Positions 9,362-18,121 are shown, counted from the stretch's first letter. The stretch is 37,831 nucleotides of DNA from Stenomitos rutilans HA7619-LM2 (GCA_019358945.1 JAHHIE010000065.1:1-37831), one strand, 5' to 3'. A program made the numbers and translations. Notes: generated from the sequence alone by a model not told the origin.

Positions 9362-9393
9362 CGTTGCGATCGCAAAAGCAGTGGTGAATGTGG

Positions 9394-9470
9394 GTGCGTT
9401 TCACACAGAACGCACAGCCGCTTGTCGTTTTAACGAGTGATTTAGCGCTGCCTCTGTAAGGTGTGGCAGC
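9394..9470 (+). ncRNA. Structured 3' region, possible 3'UTR-derived sRNA
   Basis: Between the 56-aa gene and its terminator lie successive hairpins: GTGCGTT/AACGCAC (arms 9394-9400 and 9409-9415, loop TCACACAG), a small CGTT/AACG (9426-9435) and GCTGCC/GGCAGC (9447-9452 and 9465-9470). Stacked hairpins ending in a strong terminator are the shape of a bacterial sRNA or a stabilised 3'UTR. No known family is recognised. Confidence 0.35.
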
Positions 9471-9472
9471 AG

Positions 9473-9511
9473 AAAGTAGAGGATTGATTACGATCAATCC
9501 TCTACTTTTTT
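9473..9511 (+). terminator. Strong rho-independent terminator
   Basis: A perfect 16-bp stem (arms 9473-9488 and 9493-9508) with a four-base TACG loop runs into a T tract that ends at 9511. The A-rich 5' base means it could also terminate minus-strand transcription. It ends the 56-aa gene unit. Confidence 0.92.
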
Positions 9512-9668
9512 ATGTTGTTCAATAGCGAGAGGGGTTGAGACTGCAACCCCCAATACATCTTGTCGGAAATAACCTATTACTGCACAAAAGCTCAGAGGCG
9601 GTGAGAACACGTTTTGCCTTCTGCCCTCTACTCCCCTACTTCTGCCTTACTGCACTAGCCAGTGCGGC

Positions 9669-10523
9669 TTAAAGCTTCATGACTTCGCCGACTTTCATGA
9701 GTTTGAGCTGACTTTTCACCCCTTGCTGCTGTAAGGCTTGCGAAAAGGCTTGGGGGGTTCCTGGTAAGTTAAAAAGGCCATAATGCATCGGCACAACCGT
9801 TGCTGGATTCACGAGCTTCACCGCTTCAGCAGCTCGTTGAGGCCCCATTGTAAACTGATCGCCAATGCAGGCCAGCATCAAGCTCACCTTTCTAAAACGA
9901 GGGATAAGTGCCATATCTGAAAACAGATCGGTATCACCTGTGTGGTAAATCACAGGACCATTTTTGACGCTGATGAGAAATCCGCCCGGATTGCCTGCAA
10001 AGGTAGAAGGGCTACTGTCAGAAGCAACCGAAGAACTGTGAACAGCGGGAATAAACGCCACCTTGACCTCGCCATTAAGCAGGTTGAGTTCACCCCCAAA
10101 ATTGCCTTGCGTCTCAAATGTGACGAGGTCTTTGGGATACCCAGCGAAAGTAGCGATCGCCTGTCCCAAATCGAAAGTACTGACAAGCTTTGCCTTCGTT
10201 GTCTTAGCAATTTCCACCGCATTGCCGAGATGGTCAAAATGACCGTGAGTCACCAGAATCAGATCGACCTGCTTCAGATTCGCCACATCGGTTTTACCGT
10301 TGGGGTTAGCAGGGTTCTCCAGCCAGGGGTCAATCAACAGCACTTTGCCAGATGGGGTTGTGAGCTTAAAGGCAGACTGTCCATACCACAGGAGTTGTGT
10401 GTTGCCTGACTGGGCATTGCTACTAGCGCCCTGCCATCCTACTAGCCCAATAGTCAGAATGAGCGTTACCAGCGCCATAACCAGCTTCGGTGCCTGTTGC
10501 TGCACCCAGTGCCATACCTTCAT
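9669..10523 (-). CDS. Exported metallo-beta-lactamase-fold hydrolase (UPF0173-like)
   Basis: A 284-residue metal-dependent hydrolase of the metallo-beta-lactamase superfamily. THGHFDHLGN (HxHxDH) is the metal motif, followed by IYHTGDTDLFSD and a late VPMHYG histidine, the set seen in UPF0173/YtkL-type proteins. Residues 1-38 form a signal peptide or anchor: a basic tail, a hydrophobic core (VMALVTLILTIGLVGW) and an Ala/Ser-rich region ending near NAQSG, so the enzyme likely acts in the periplasm or thylakoid lumen. Most UPF0173 members lack such a leader. The physiological substrate is unknown. A 109-base gap precedes ilvE on the same strand, so independent expression is possible. Confidence 0.85.
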   Translation of the reverse strand: MKVWHWVQQQAPKLVMALVTLILTIGLVGWQGASSNAQSGNTQLLWYGQSAFKLTTPSGKVLLIDPWLENPANPNGKTDVANLKQVDLILVTHGHFDHLGNAVEIAKTTKAKLVSTFDLGQAIATFAGYPKDLVTFETQGNFGGELNLLNGEVKVAFIPAVHSSSVASDSSPSTFAGNPGGFLISVKNGPVIYHTGDTDLFSDMALIPRFRKVSLMLACIGDQFTMGPQRAAEAVKLVNPATVVPMHYGLFNLPGTPQAFSQALQQQGVKSQLKLMKVGEVMKL

Positions 10524-10632
10524 ACGTGATGTCCTTTGTGTCCAGCGATCGCAGCTTCAGCCTTGCCGCTACATACCGCAGCAAGACGCTACTCCAGAGC
10601 ACTGTATCACCTTAAAGCGGGCTGTGGTGCCG

Positions 10633-11547
10633 CTAGGTAAAGGGGATCGTATCCACCCAGTCCTGATACTGAGGGTCGCACTTTTCGGTGATAGCAATCA
10701 GCTTCGTGCGCAGTTGTTCGGTAATGGGTCGATCGACAGGCAGTGTGTAATTTTCAACACGCTTAATGGGTGCTACTTTAGCCGCCGTACCCGTTAAAAA
10801 TGCTTCATCAGCAATGTAGAGTTCTGATTTATCGACAGGGCGTTCGATTGTAGGAATGCCCATGTCTCTGGCAATAGTGAGTACGCTATCACGCGTAATG
10901 CCCTCCAAAATGTCTTGATCAAACCCCGGCGTAATCAGTTGCCCATTGCGCATGATAAAGAGATTCATCCCAGATGCTTCACTGACCTTGCCCTGCGCAT
11001 TCAGCATAATGGCCTCGTCGAACCCTGACTCAACCGCTTCTGTTTTAGCAAGGGCAGAGGCAATATACGCAGCGGTAATCTTACCGCGCAATGGCATGCT
11101 ATTGTCTGTCTGACGCTGCCATGAACTAATACGACAACTGACCCCTGCTGGCGACAAATAATCATCCATCGCCAACCCGTAGACCAGAAGGCTCTTTTCG
11201 ACCTGATGGAGCCTGGGTGCAATGCCAAGCCCAGAGGTGTAAACCAGTGGACGAATGTAGAACGGCACTGTCGGGCGATTTTTTTGGATAAATTTGACAA
11301 TGACTTGCTTGATTGTCGTGCTGGGTAAGTCGTAATGGAGAAACCGAGCGCTTTGGCTCAAGCGCTGGCAATGGCGCTCTAGCCGAAATAACAGCACCTG
11401 ATCGGGATTTTGTGGATCGGGAATGCCCCGCAGACCACCGATCGCACCTGTGCCATAGTGCAGCGCATGGGTCGCGATCGAAAGCTTGGCATCCGTGAAC
11501 GGCAGAAATTGGTCTTGAAGGTAGGCGATCGGTAAAAAATTATCCAT
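10633..11547 (-). CDS. ilvE: Branched-chain amino acid aminotransferase
   Basis: A 304-residue fold-type IV PLP aminotransferase that makes valine, leucine and isoleucine from their 2-oxo acids. The PLP lysine is Lys156 in PLRGKITAAYI. Further hallmarks are HALHYGTGAIGGLRG near residue 30, the downstream SEASGMNLF loop and GITRDSV, which fit IlvE better than D-amino acid transaminase or aminodeoxychorismate lyase. The frame is open to 11643, but the first 32 codons of that longer frame translate an inverted repeat element and are not family-like, so the ATG at 11547 is chosen. No clear ribosome binding site is seen before it. Confidence 0.92.
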   Translation of the reverse strand: MDNFLPIAYLQDQFLPFTDAKLSIATHALHYGTGAIGGLRGIPDPQNPDQVLLFRLERHCQRLSQSARFLHYDLPSTTIKQVIVKFIQKNRPTVPFYIRPLVYTSGLGIAPRLHQVEKSLLVYGLAMDDYLSPAGVSCRISSWQRQTDNSMPLRGKITAAYIASALAKTEAVESGFDEAIMLNAQGKVSEASGMNLFIMRNGQLITPGFDQDILEGITRDSVLTIARDMGIPTIERPVDKSELYIADEAFLTGTAAKVAPIKRVENYTLPVDRPITEQLRTKLIAITEKCDPQYQDWVDTIPFT

Positions 11548-11602
11548 AAGTTTGTGCTGTGAGGGAAAGACGGTGATGGTAAACGCTAGAGCGTGCTTTA
11601 AG

Positions 11603-11667
11603 AGTGCTGAGAACTGAGGACTGAGTGCTGAGAAAAGGCGCATACTCAGTCCTTAGCACTCAGCACT
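11603..11667. repeat. 24-bp imperfect inverted repeat built from CTGAG/GACTGAG units
   Basis: Arms 11603-11626 and 11644-11667 pair over 24 bp with three mismatches; the loop is 17 bases. Each arm is made of short related words (AGTGCTGAG, AGGACTGAGT). It lies between the phosphatase-like gene and ilvE, both minus strand, and may act as a transcription terminator or be a mobile intergenic repeat. Confidence 0.6.
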
Positions 11668-11701
11668 TGCCTAACCAAAGGCGACAGCTTTAAAACATAG
11701 C

Positions 11702-12166
11702 CTAGTGCTGTTGATAGTACTGCACGACTTGTGCGATGAATGCCTGCCAGCGATCGTTAGGTATCCAGATCGACTGCAAATCCCGTCGGGCGATCATCTC
11801 ATCAACGCCTTCATACAGGCGACGATAGAGATACATGAACGCCGAAACGCGCATATTTTTCGCGCAATGAACAAACCGTGGCTGCTCTGCATGGGCTTGC
11901 ATGGTGCTAAAGAACTGTTCCACATCCGCAAGCGCTGGCGCTTCCCACAGGACGGGAATGTGAACGTAGATCATTCCTTGCGCTTCGACCAACGCCTGCT
12001 CATGGGGTAGCGCATTGGTCGAACTGGGCAGCGCGAGATTAATCACAACACGATAGCCTGCGGCTTGAATAGCGGCAATCTGGGCCTCCGTCGGTTGCCC
12101 TGCCGTTGCAACCGTCTCTGAGATTTGGAGGAAGTTAGGGATAGCCGCGATCGCGGGTTCGGTCAT
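11702..12166 (-). CDS. Protein tyrosine/dual-specificity phosphatase-like protein
   Basis: A 154-residue protein of the dual-specificity-phosphatase-like superfamily. The N-terminal region (FLQISETVATAGQPTEAQIAAIQAAGYRVVINL) is the typical opening of these small bacterial enzymes. The active-site loop reads FVHCAKNMRVSAF: a Cys-x4-Arg rather than the canonical Cys-x5-Arg, followed by the usual Ser. That variant loop occurs in a bacterial subgroup whose activity is uncertain, so phosphatase activity should not be assumed. No signal peptide. It is on the same strand as ilvE and upstream of it, separated by an inverted repeat. Confidence 0.75.
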   Translation of the reverse strand: MTEPAIAAIPNFLQISETVATAGQPTEAQIAAIQAAGYRVVINLALPSSTNALPHEQALVEAQGMIYVHIPVLWEAPALADVEQFFSTMQAHAEQPRFVHCAKNMRVSAFMYLYRRLYEGVDEMIARRDLQSIWIPNDRWQAFIAQVVQYYQQH

Positions 12167-12519
12167 GTTTAAGCGTGAGCCATAGCGATAATCTTTCTAG
12201 TACAGCACAATCTTCCTCTTGCGACGTATAGGCTGCATATTAGGATGCTCAGGTCTAAAAGTTAAACCTGCTCACAAAACGTCCGAGAGTCAACTATACA
12301 GAGCATTTTCTACCCCTTTCTCCCCTTTACCGTTTGTTCTCTGTCACCTGCCCTCCGCCTGTAATAACCGCTATACCTGCAAACCAGGACGATTCCATCT
12401 GCTTCAACATAGTCTTTTCGCTCAGGTCAAGATTCTGCAAAACCTGTTGACTTTCCAGTCTGAATGGGTAAATTAAGTGGAGATTATCCCGTCCTTTACG
12501 TCGCGTTTGGCATCCATCT
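12167..12519. other. Intergenic region with pyrimidine-rich tract
   Basis: A divergent gap between the phosphatase-like gene and the small membrane protein gene, so it must hold both promoters. Apart from a C/T-rich stretch around 12305-12362 I see no gene, RNA or regulatory motif I can name. Confidence 0.4.
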
Positions 12520-12762
12520 ATGGGTAGAAAAAAGAACCGCTCTGTTTTGACGTTGATTCTAGTTTGCGGTGCAGCTGGGGTCATTTTGGGTGGGACAGCA
12601 AGCTGGGCAGAGAGCAATAGCTGTCTGCAAGAAGCCGCCCCATCGGCTCAGTGCCTTAAGAAAAGCCCCATCACAAGAACGATCGAAGGGATGAGTGTCG
12701 GCCTAGTTGCAGGAATGGGTGCTGCTATGGGTGCTGTCTGGCAAGCAAAGCGAGCAAGCTAA
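12520..12762 (+). CDS. Small two-span membrane protein, 80 aa
   Basis: I do not recognise the family. A basic N-terminus (MGRKKNRS) is followed by a hydrophobic Gly/Ala-rich span (about residues 9-28), a short loop with two cysteines (residues 35 and 45) that could form a disulfide on the far side of the membrane, and a second Gly/Ala/Met-rich span (about 55-74). The two cysteines plus the positive ends suggest an N-in, C-in hairpin. Residues 1-30 could alternatively be a signal peptide ending at ASWAES. No clear ribosome binding site is present, so the gene call is moderate. Confidence 0.5.
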   Translation: MGRKKNRSVLTLILVCGAAGVILGGTASWAESNSCLQEAAPSAQCLKKSPITRTIEGMSVGLVAGMGAAMGAVWQAKRAS

Positions 12763-12900
12763 ATAGCAGGGCACTCAAACATAAGGGCGCGTTCTGGTAG
12801 CTGGAAAGGACGTTGAACTGCCGCGCTTAAGCAATTCATTAAGTGAAAACTAAGTGGATAGCTTGAGGCAATGTTGGCTGTTGCTGATCTACTCAGCGCT

Positions 12901-13632
12901 CTAGCTCTTTGTACGATCGCTTTTTGTGCTAGACGGTCGTGCCGACTGATTGCCAGAAGTTGTTTCTCTAGCGCGAGGAGGTGCCTCTGGCTGGAGTTGC
13001 TGCCGTCCATTGCGAACGACTCGCATCATTTCGTTCAGCTGCCGTTCCATTTCTTGTAGTACCCGATCGGCATATTCATCCGCGCCTGCCTGAATCTCTT
13101 CACATTCTGCGATCGCTAACCGCTGCATTTCTTCTAGTTCTTGCTGCGCTTGGCGACGCATCCGCTCAATTTCAGCAATAGTCTGAGCTTCTGCTGCTTC
13201 GCACTCCTGTTGTGCCTGCTGCCGCATTTGCTGCGCTTCAATTTCGGCCTGTCGCAAGATTCCCATCTCATTAAGAATCTGAGCTGCACGCCGTTCGGCA
13301 TTTTCTACTACTTCTTGAGCGTACTGCTCCGCTTGTAGAAACAACTCCTCTTTTTGGCGCACGATCGCATCTGCCTCGTGAAACGCTTCGGGCAAACTCA
13401 GCCGCACCAAATCAAGCTGCTCTAGCAACTGCTCCTCATCAACCCACGTCCAGCGCGTCATAGGCACTCGCGGGCTGTCAAGAATGATTTCCTCTAGCCG
13501 ATTTAATTCTCGCTGAATGTCTACGTTTCCCGATCGGGCAGACTCTCTATGAGCAATTCCGTTTTGGGATGGTCCGGCGTTGGCACTAAATTCGTGGTCT
13601 GGGCTGATACTGGAGGAATCTTGGCGAAGCAT
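12901..13632 (-). CDS. DivIVA/Cdv3-like coiled-coil protein
   Basis: A 243-residue mostly helical protein. After a variable N-terminus (1-38) comes a short conserved-looking helix ([15 protein letters not shown]) and a [16 protein letters not shown] segment, then a long Glu/Gln/Ala-rich coiled coil from about 88 to 205, and a basic Ser/Thr/Pro-rich tail. This resembles the cyanobacterial DivIVA-like proteins, including cell-division factor Cdv3; that assignment is inference. The first ATG overlaps the end of coaD by 112 bases in another frame, a long overlap. No alternative ATG, GTG or TTG directly precedes the conserved helix, so the overlap is probably genuine. Translational coupling with coaD is likely. 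Confidence 0.75.
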   Translation of the reverse strand: MLRQDSSSISPDHEFSANAGPSQNGIAHRESARSGNVDIQRELNRLEEIILDSPRVPMTRWTWVDEEQLLEQLDLVRLSLPEAFHEADAIVRQKEELFLQAEQYAQEVVENAERRAAQILNEMGILRQAEIEAQQMRQQAQQECEAAEAQTIAEIERMRRQAQQELEEMQRLAIAECEEIQAGADEYADRVLQEMERQLNEMMRVVRNGRQQLQPEAPPRARETTSGNQSARPSSTKSDRTKS

Positions 13633-14093
13633 TGGTAAATATCTACGGCGACATGTTTTGGAACAAGATGATCGATCGCACCGCCAAACCTGGCGATTTC
13701 CTTAACGAGACTGCTGCTCAAAAAACTATACTCATTCGACGTGGCTAAAAAGACGGTTTCAATCTGAGCGGAAAGGGTTTTATTAGTATGAGCCATTTGC
13801 AGCTCCATCTCAAAATCAGAGAGGACTCGTAAACCGCGAAGCAGCGCGCTTGCATGTCGCATCTTGGCATAATTGATTGTTAAGCCATCAAAGCTATCCA
13901 CTTCAAGATTAGACAGGTGAGGAGTCGAGCGACGGATTTGCTCAATGCGTTCTGGCACCGTAAACAAGGGCGTTTTGTTAGGATTGCGCAACACCGCAAC
14001 GATGACCTGGTCAAAGAGTTTACAGCCTCGCTCAATAATGTCGAGGTGCCCCAGAGTAATGGGATCAAAGCTGCCAGGGTAAATCGCAAGCAC
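13521..14093 (-). CDS. coaD: Phosphopantetheine adenylyltransferase
   Basis: Catalyses ATP plus 4'-phosphopantetheine to dephospho-CoA, the penultimate step of CoA synthesis. The nucleotidyltransferase motif [13 protein letters not shown], the RNPNKTPLF loop, [11 protein letters not shown] and the C-terminal [21 protein letters not shown] segment are all present. The GTG at 14093 gives MLAIYPGS, the normal N-terminus; an ATG at 14138 would add 15 hydrophobic residues not usual in the family, so GTG is preferred although no clear ribosome binding site marks it. The C-terminal 30 residues beyond [10 protein letters not shown] exceed the core enzyme and overlap the next gene. Confidence 0.93.
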   Translation of the reverse strand: MLAIYPGSFDPITLGHLDIIERGCKLFDQVIVAVLRNPNKTPLFTVPERIEQIRRSTPHLSNLEVDSFDGLTINYAKMRHASALLRGLRVLSDFEMELQMAHTNKTLSAQIETVFLATSNEYSFLSSSLVKEIARFGGAIDHLVPKHVAVDIYQCFAKIPPVSAQTTNLVPTPDHPKTELLIESLPDRET

Positions 14094-14138
14094 GGACGTG
14101 ACCAACGCTACTGAGGCGATTATAAAAGCAAATGCCAC

Positions 14139-14474
14139 CGACTAAACGCGGAACTGCTGTGTACGTTCAGTTAAATACACTCTGACATTGAAAATCAAAC
14201 AAGCTCAGCAGGGATGAACAATCAAAGGCTTTGTCTCTAAGCCACAAACCACACTATTCTACCAGACTGATATAATTCCTGGAAAAATTATCTACGCCTG
14301 ATTTAGAGCACGATCGCGGTGGTTGAATAACCTTGAACCTTTACTATCGTTTACGGCTTTGCTCAAGCGATTTAATGGGAGTAGAAAATGGGGAATCGGG
14401 AGCAGGGACAGTGTTGTTAGTAAAAGTTGTTAGAAACAACGACAGCCAGTAGTTACAAGCATTGAGAGCAGATC
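14139..14474. other. Divergent intergenic region without visible gene
   Basis: It separates coaD (minus) from the papain-like gene (plus). It contains A/T-rich stretches near 14260-14300 suitable for promoters and short GGGAGCAGGGAC-type purine repeats near 14385-14410. No structured RNA or tRNA is recognised. Confidence 0.4.
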
Positions 14475-15287
14475 ATGATTACTAGGGAAGTCTTAACGGG
14501 TACGTATGCTCCTGATCCAGCACAGGTTGAAGTGGCGATGACGGCGATCGCAGCGTTTGAAGAATCCAACGCACCCAGTGCATGGGCTTTTCTCGACAAA
14601 GCGACCGTCATTGCTGATATGCGGGCACGTGTGCAGAACCCGTTTCAGGTCAACCAGGGTGGTCAGCCGTTTTGTGGCCCAGCGGCAGTGCTCGTCACGC
14701 TGCTACAAAAACAGCCGCTTCGCTATGTTGAGATCTGTCGCAGCCTGTTTCTGGTGGGTGGGTTTCAAGGCAGCAGCCAATACATCGCATCATCTGATCA
14801 ACTTCGACATGCCAGCCGTGGCGATCTAAAAATGGGGCAGGCAGATTGGATGGTACTGGCAACCCTGCGCGATGCAGAAGATGTCATTTTCCCAGTAGAG
14901 CCTAACGCACCCGACATCATTCGCAATTTGGCTGGGATGACAAAATCGTGGGAGATGAAAGGTTGGGTCAGAGAAATTCTTGGCTATACCCATGTGGACT
15001 ATGACCACGCTTATCTAATGAACGATGTGACCGCTATGCAAGATGCTGCCGCTGCACTGCAAGCAGGTGGTGTTGCGTTTGCCCTGATTACGGCTGAGGG
15101 TATGCTGGGCAATAATCCTCCCTTAGTCGCGTTTCCGAGCCACTGGATTGCGCTGTTAGGTAATCTTTCAGTACAAGGTGATCCGGTGACGTTTGACATC
15201 TACACCTGGTCACAGCAACTCCGTCTGACAATGGATGCCGGATCGTTTAAGAAGTACTTCTGGGCAACCGTTACGGGCACGCCGTAG
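14475..15287 (+). CDS. Putative papain-like cysteine peptidase domain protein
   Basis: A 270-residue protein I cannot assign to a named family. It has the layout of a papain-like (C39/NlpC-class) fold: Cys67 in GQPFCGPAAV with Gln61 exactly six residues before it, as in papain-type oxyanion Gln/Cys pairs; His223 in FPSHWIALLG; and an acid shortly after at Asp241 in TFDIYTWSQ. The segment between (75-220) is mixed helix and strand with no membrane span. No signal peptide is seen, so secretion, if any, would need another route. It could be a processing protease or a toxin/effector-like enzyme. It stands alone on the plus strand between minus-strand housekeeping genes. Function is inferred from motifs only. 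Confidence 0.6.
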   Translation: MITREVLTGTYAPDPAQVEVAMTAIAAFEESNAPSAWAFLDKATVIADMRARVQNPFQVNQGGQPFCGPAAVLVTLLQKQPLRYVEICRSLFLVGGFQGSSQYIASSDQLRHASRGDLKMGQADWMVLATLRDAEDVIFPVEPNAPDIIRNLAGMTKSWEMKGWVREILGYTHVDYDHAYLMNDVTAMQDAAAALQAGGVAFALITAEGMLGNNPPLVAFPSHWIALLGNLSVQGDPVTFDIYTWSQQLRLTMDAGSFKKYFWATVTGTP

Positions 15288-15302
15288 CCTATGAACACTG
15301 AC

Positions 15303-16418
15303 TTATGTTATCCGTTTACTTCGCTTGTGGGTGTACATCAAGGTGTCAGCTTGAGACATCATCTGCTCAAGTGTTGTCTCCTTGTCTACCTGACACATGG
15401 CGACTCCGATACTCATCGATAATTGATAAGAGCCTTCACACCCCTGGTTAAATTGTTCTATCTTTGCTTGCAGACGCTCCAATCCTTGATTGGTCTTAGT
15501 GCAGCCTGGAACAAAAACAGCAAACTCATCGCCTCCTAGTCGTGCTACGATATCTGACTCCCGAAAGGTTTGCTGTAACACTTGCCCTGCTGCTGTGAGT
15601 AACCGATCGCCACTCTCATGTCCATACTGATCATTCACCAGCTTTAGTCCATCGAGGTCAATAAACAGCAGGCAAACAGACGTGTTCATACGATGAGCTA
15701 ATTTGAGTTGCTGTTCTGCCATCAGCAAAAAGCCGCGACGATTGTGTAAACCTGTTAATTCATCAGTAATTGAGAGTTTCTGCACGACGGCTTCTGCTGA
15801 TCGACGCTCTAGTATCTCAACCTGTAAGCGAACAGTCGCGAATTCCAAAGCGGCTGTGCGGTCTAGCACTCGTTGCTCTAATTCGGCATAAACCTGCACA
15901 TTTTCTAGCGCCAGTGCTGTTGCATCTGCCAGCGCTTGCAATAGCTCGACTTCTTCAGGGATGGGTTGACGCCGTTCTGCCCAATAGACGCCGATCGCGC
16001 CGATCGGATCTAACGTCCGAATAGGCACCATTGCAAGACTTTTAACAAAAGTGGGTTGGTACGCGGTAAACGGAATGCGCTCATCACCATAGACATCAGC
16101 AATCACGCAGGGTTGGCGATGATTCATCGTCCATCCACTAATACACACGTGCATGGGAAAGCGCCGCCCTTTCCAGAGTGGAGCGATCGCATCTTCATCG
16201 GCATAAAAACATTGATTCTGGTCACGTAATACAAAGCTTGCGCCGTCTGCGTGTGTGAGTTCGCGTGCCACAGACTTGACAATGGTCATGATGGTTTGCA
16301 GGTCACGTGCGGGGGAAAGCTCTTGTACAGCCACTACCAAACGCTTTAAGCCATGAAGCGTCGATGAAGAAGCGCTATCAGAAGCTAAAGGAATAGATAT
16401 TGGTAGGGGAAAGTTCAT
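15303..16418 (-). CDS. GAF-GGDEF diguanylate cyclase
   Basis: A 371-residue signalling protein: an N-terminal GAF sensor domain (about 25-185), a short coiled linker (about 185-215) and a C-terminal GGDEF domain (about 215-370) that makes cyclic di-GMP from two GTP. The active-site motif is intact (RLGGDEF), and an inhibitory-site RxxD (RESD) lies exactly five residues before it, predicting product feedback inhibition. The GAF lacks the usual bilin-attachment Cys-His pair as far as I can see, so a bilin chromophore is unlikely. The ATG has AAGGAG ten bases upstream. There is no membrane segment, so it is cytoplasmic. Confidence 0.92.
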   Translation of the reverse strand: MNFPLPISIPLASDSASSSTLHGLKRLVVAVQELSPARDLQTIMTIVKSVARELTHADGASFVLRDQNQCFYADEDAIAPLWKGRRFPMHVCISGWTMNHRQPCVIADVYGDERIPFTAYQPTFVKSLAMVPIRTLDPIGAIGVYWAERRQPIPEEVELLQALADATALALENVQVYAELEQRVLDRTAALEFATVRLQVEILERRSAEAVVQKLSITDELTGLHNRRGFLLMAEQQLKLAHRMNTSVCLLFIDLDGLKLVNDQYGHESGDRLLTAAGQVLQQTFRESDIVARLGGDEFAVFVPGCTKTNQGLERLQAKIEQFNQGCEGSYQLSMSIGVAMCQVDKETTLEQMMSQADTLMYTHKRSKRIT

Positions 16419-16814
16419 GAGGAAGCCACTCCTTCAGTTAAAAAGGGAGAATCACGCGACAAAACGATACAAACCAAAATGCTCGCTATCTCAGGTAGAT
16501 TTATGTTCTAACCATAGAGGTTCCTTCAAAAGTACTATTCAGTGTCTCTACGGTTTTATCCAATGTTTTAAGTAAATATTTATACTGACTTTTACAAATA
16601 ATGAACGCCTCTAGATTGACATAGGCAGAGTAAGAGCTTGATGAGGTCTTCTCTTGCAGCAGGCTTTGCAATGCTTAAACTGAATTTGTACAGCGAAATA
16701 AACTGTCGTTCCGCGTATCATTTTTAACCATGTCAATTAACTCGATTGTGTGCTTAAATACACTAAAATGGCAGCGCAAAATGGCTGAAAAATATTGCTT
16801 GTTTAAGTCGAATA
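16419..16814. other. A/T-rich intergenic region, no gene seen
   Basis: A 396-base gap between two minus-strand genes. It is A/T-rich with several TATAAT-like words and should contain the promoter of the GAF-GGDEF gene. I find no coding frame, tRNA or convincing terminator hairpin in it. Confidence 0.45.
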
Positions 16815-17672
16815 CTAAAGACGGCAGTGCTGGTTAACGATTTGACTTCTAACCCCTGCCAAAGGCTGCTTTAGAGTTTGACGCTCTTGCTCAAGTGTGA
16901 TGGGGTAAGTACCCAGAAAAAAATATTCGCGGAGCAGCAGCATCGCCCGTTGAGGGTAAGTCATCTGGGTGGCAAGTGGACTGACAGACGGAATCACCTG
17001 AAAGCCAACTTGCTCAAAGATAAGGAGCGATCGCCACAGGTGTGGTGCATCCGTGACTAAAAGAATGCGTTGCACTCCTTGGGGTTGCAATACGGCTTTT
17101 GTAAACACTGCGTTCTCCCAGGTTGTTCGAGAACAGCTTTCGCCGCTGATTGCTTGTGCCGGAATGTGCTTGTTATGCAGCATCGCCACCAATTCAGGTG
17201 CATCAACAATGCCGCTAGCAAAAATGAGGGGCGCACGCTGGTTTTGCCAAAGCTGGGCTGCTGCCTCTACCCGTTCCAGGCTCTGTTCACGACCACGACC
17301 TAAAATGACGATCGCATCGACCCGCGAACCCGAATCTGGTGGTAATGGATTCACGATTCCCGCCATTGCTAACGCCACTACTGGCGGTGAGATGAGCACC
17401 AGATAGATGATGAGCAAGACGATCACAACCCTTTGCACTCGACGCAGCCAGCGCCTAGCCCGAAAAAGCCAGAGCAGCCCAATGAAGCCTACCAATGTCA
17501 ATACGACTCGCACAGGGTCACTCAGCCACTCAACCCCAAGCCACGACAGACGAAGCTGCTCTGTAAACGATAGCCATCCTAAAGTCATAGTCAGGGTTAG
17601 GCAAAATGTGACAAGCCTCAGACGAACGAATCGGCAGAGCGCTTCAACAGCTTTAGATAGACCCGATCGCAC
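16815..17672 (-). CDS. YdcF/SanA/ElyC-like DUF218 membrane protein
   Basis: A 285-residue protein: hydrophobic N-terminal part with spans at about 18-36, 52-70 and 80-105, then a DUF218 domain (about 120-265). DUF218 signatures are DAIVILGRG with RVEAAAQLW following, FASG, and SRTTWENAVFTKAVL, plus ILLVTDAPHLWRSLLIF. The family includes ElyC and SanA, which act in envelope homeostasis, and YdcF; the cyanobacterial role is unknown. The first possible start (GTG at 17672) overlaps the upstream GNAT gene by 55 bases; an ATG at 17588 would remove the overlap but cut the first span. I keep the longer form with low certainty on the start. Confidence 0.8.
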   Translation of the reverse strand: MRSGLSKAVEALCRFVRLRLVTFCLTLTMTLGWLSFTEQLRLSWLGVEWLSDPVRVVLTLVGFIGLLWLFRARRWLRRVQRVVIVLLIIYLVLISPPVVALAMAGIVNPLPPDSGSRVDAIVILGRGREQSLERVEAAAQLWQNQRAPLIFASGIVDAPELVAMLHNKHIPAQAISGESCSRTTWENAVFTKAVLQPQGVQRILLVTDAPHLWRSLLIFEQVGFQVIPSVSPLATQMTYPQRAMLLLREYFFLGTYPITLEQERQTLKQPLAGVRSQIVNQHCRL

Positions 17673-18121
17673 CGTGCTGTTTCTATACCCGTAGCAGGCT
17701 GATAGCCACTGCTTTCGTAGAGCTTGACGGCTTCAGCTAACACGCTAGCAGTTTCAATCCAGATTTGCTCAAAGTGCCGAGCAGCGATTGCGGCTTCTAA
17801 TGCCTGAAGTAAAAAGCGTCCGACCCCTTGACCTCTGGCATCTGGCAACAGGTACATCTTGCGAATCTCGACTGCCCTCTGTCCGCGCTGAATGGGGTAG
17901 TAAGCGCCTGTCCCGACCAGGTTCCCCTGACGCTCAATGACCCAAAATTCGCCGCCAACCGCTTGATAGGATGTTTCAACCTCTAAGACATCTCGATCGG
18001 CTCCTTCTGGCTCCCAGCCCAGCCCGTATTCTGCCAGCACAGCGCGAATGATGGCGGCAGCAGCAGTGCGATCGCTCGGTTGCCAGTCACGTAGCAAAAA
18101 GTCCCTGTACGAAGCTTGCAT
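17618..18121 (-). CDS. GNAT family N-acetyltransferase
   Basis: A 167-residue GCN5-related acetyltransferase. The acetyl-CoA binding motif A is clear at KMYLLPDARGQGVGRFLLQALEAAI (Q/RxxGxG/A type), with the preceding strand motif GNLVGTGAYYPI and a C-terminal LYESSGYQPA strand-helix. Length is normal. The acceptor substrate cannot be told; free amino acid or small molecule acetylation is typical of such stand-alone forms. It may be cotranscribed with the DUF218 gene that overlaps its end and with the GIY-YIG gene upstream. Confidence 0.9.
   Translation of the reverse strand: MQASYRDFLLRDWQPSDRTAAAAIIRAVLAEYGLGWEPEGADRDVLEVETSYQAVGGEFWVIERQGNLVGTGAYYPIQRGQRAVEIRKMYLLPDARGQGVGRFLLQALEAAIAARHFEQIWIETASVLAEAVKLYESSGYQPATGIETARCDRVYLKLLKRSADSFV

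Noticed and set aside
10300..10797. A 165-codon plus-strand open frame between ilvE and the metallo-hydrolase
   Set aside because: It is antisense to two well-supported genes, has Cys/Ser/His-rich composition and no ribosome binding site.
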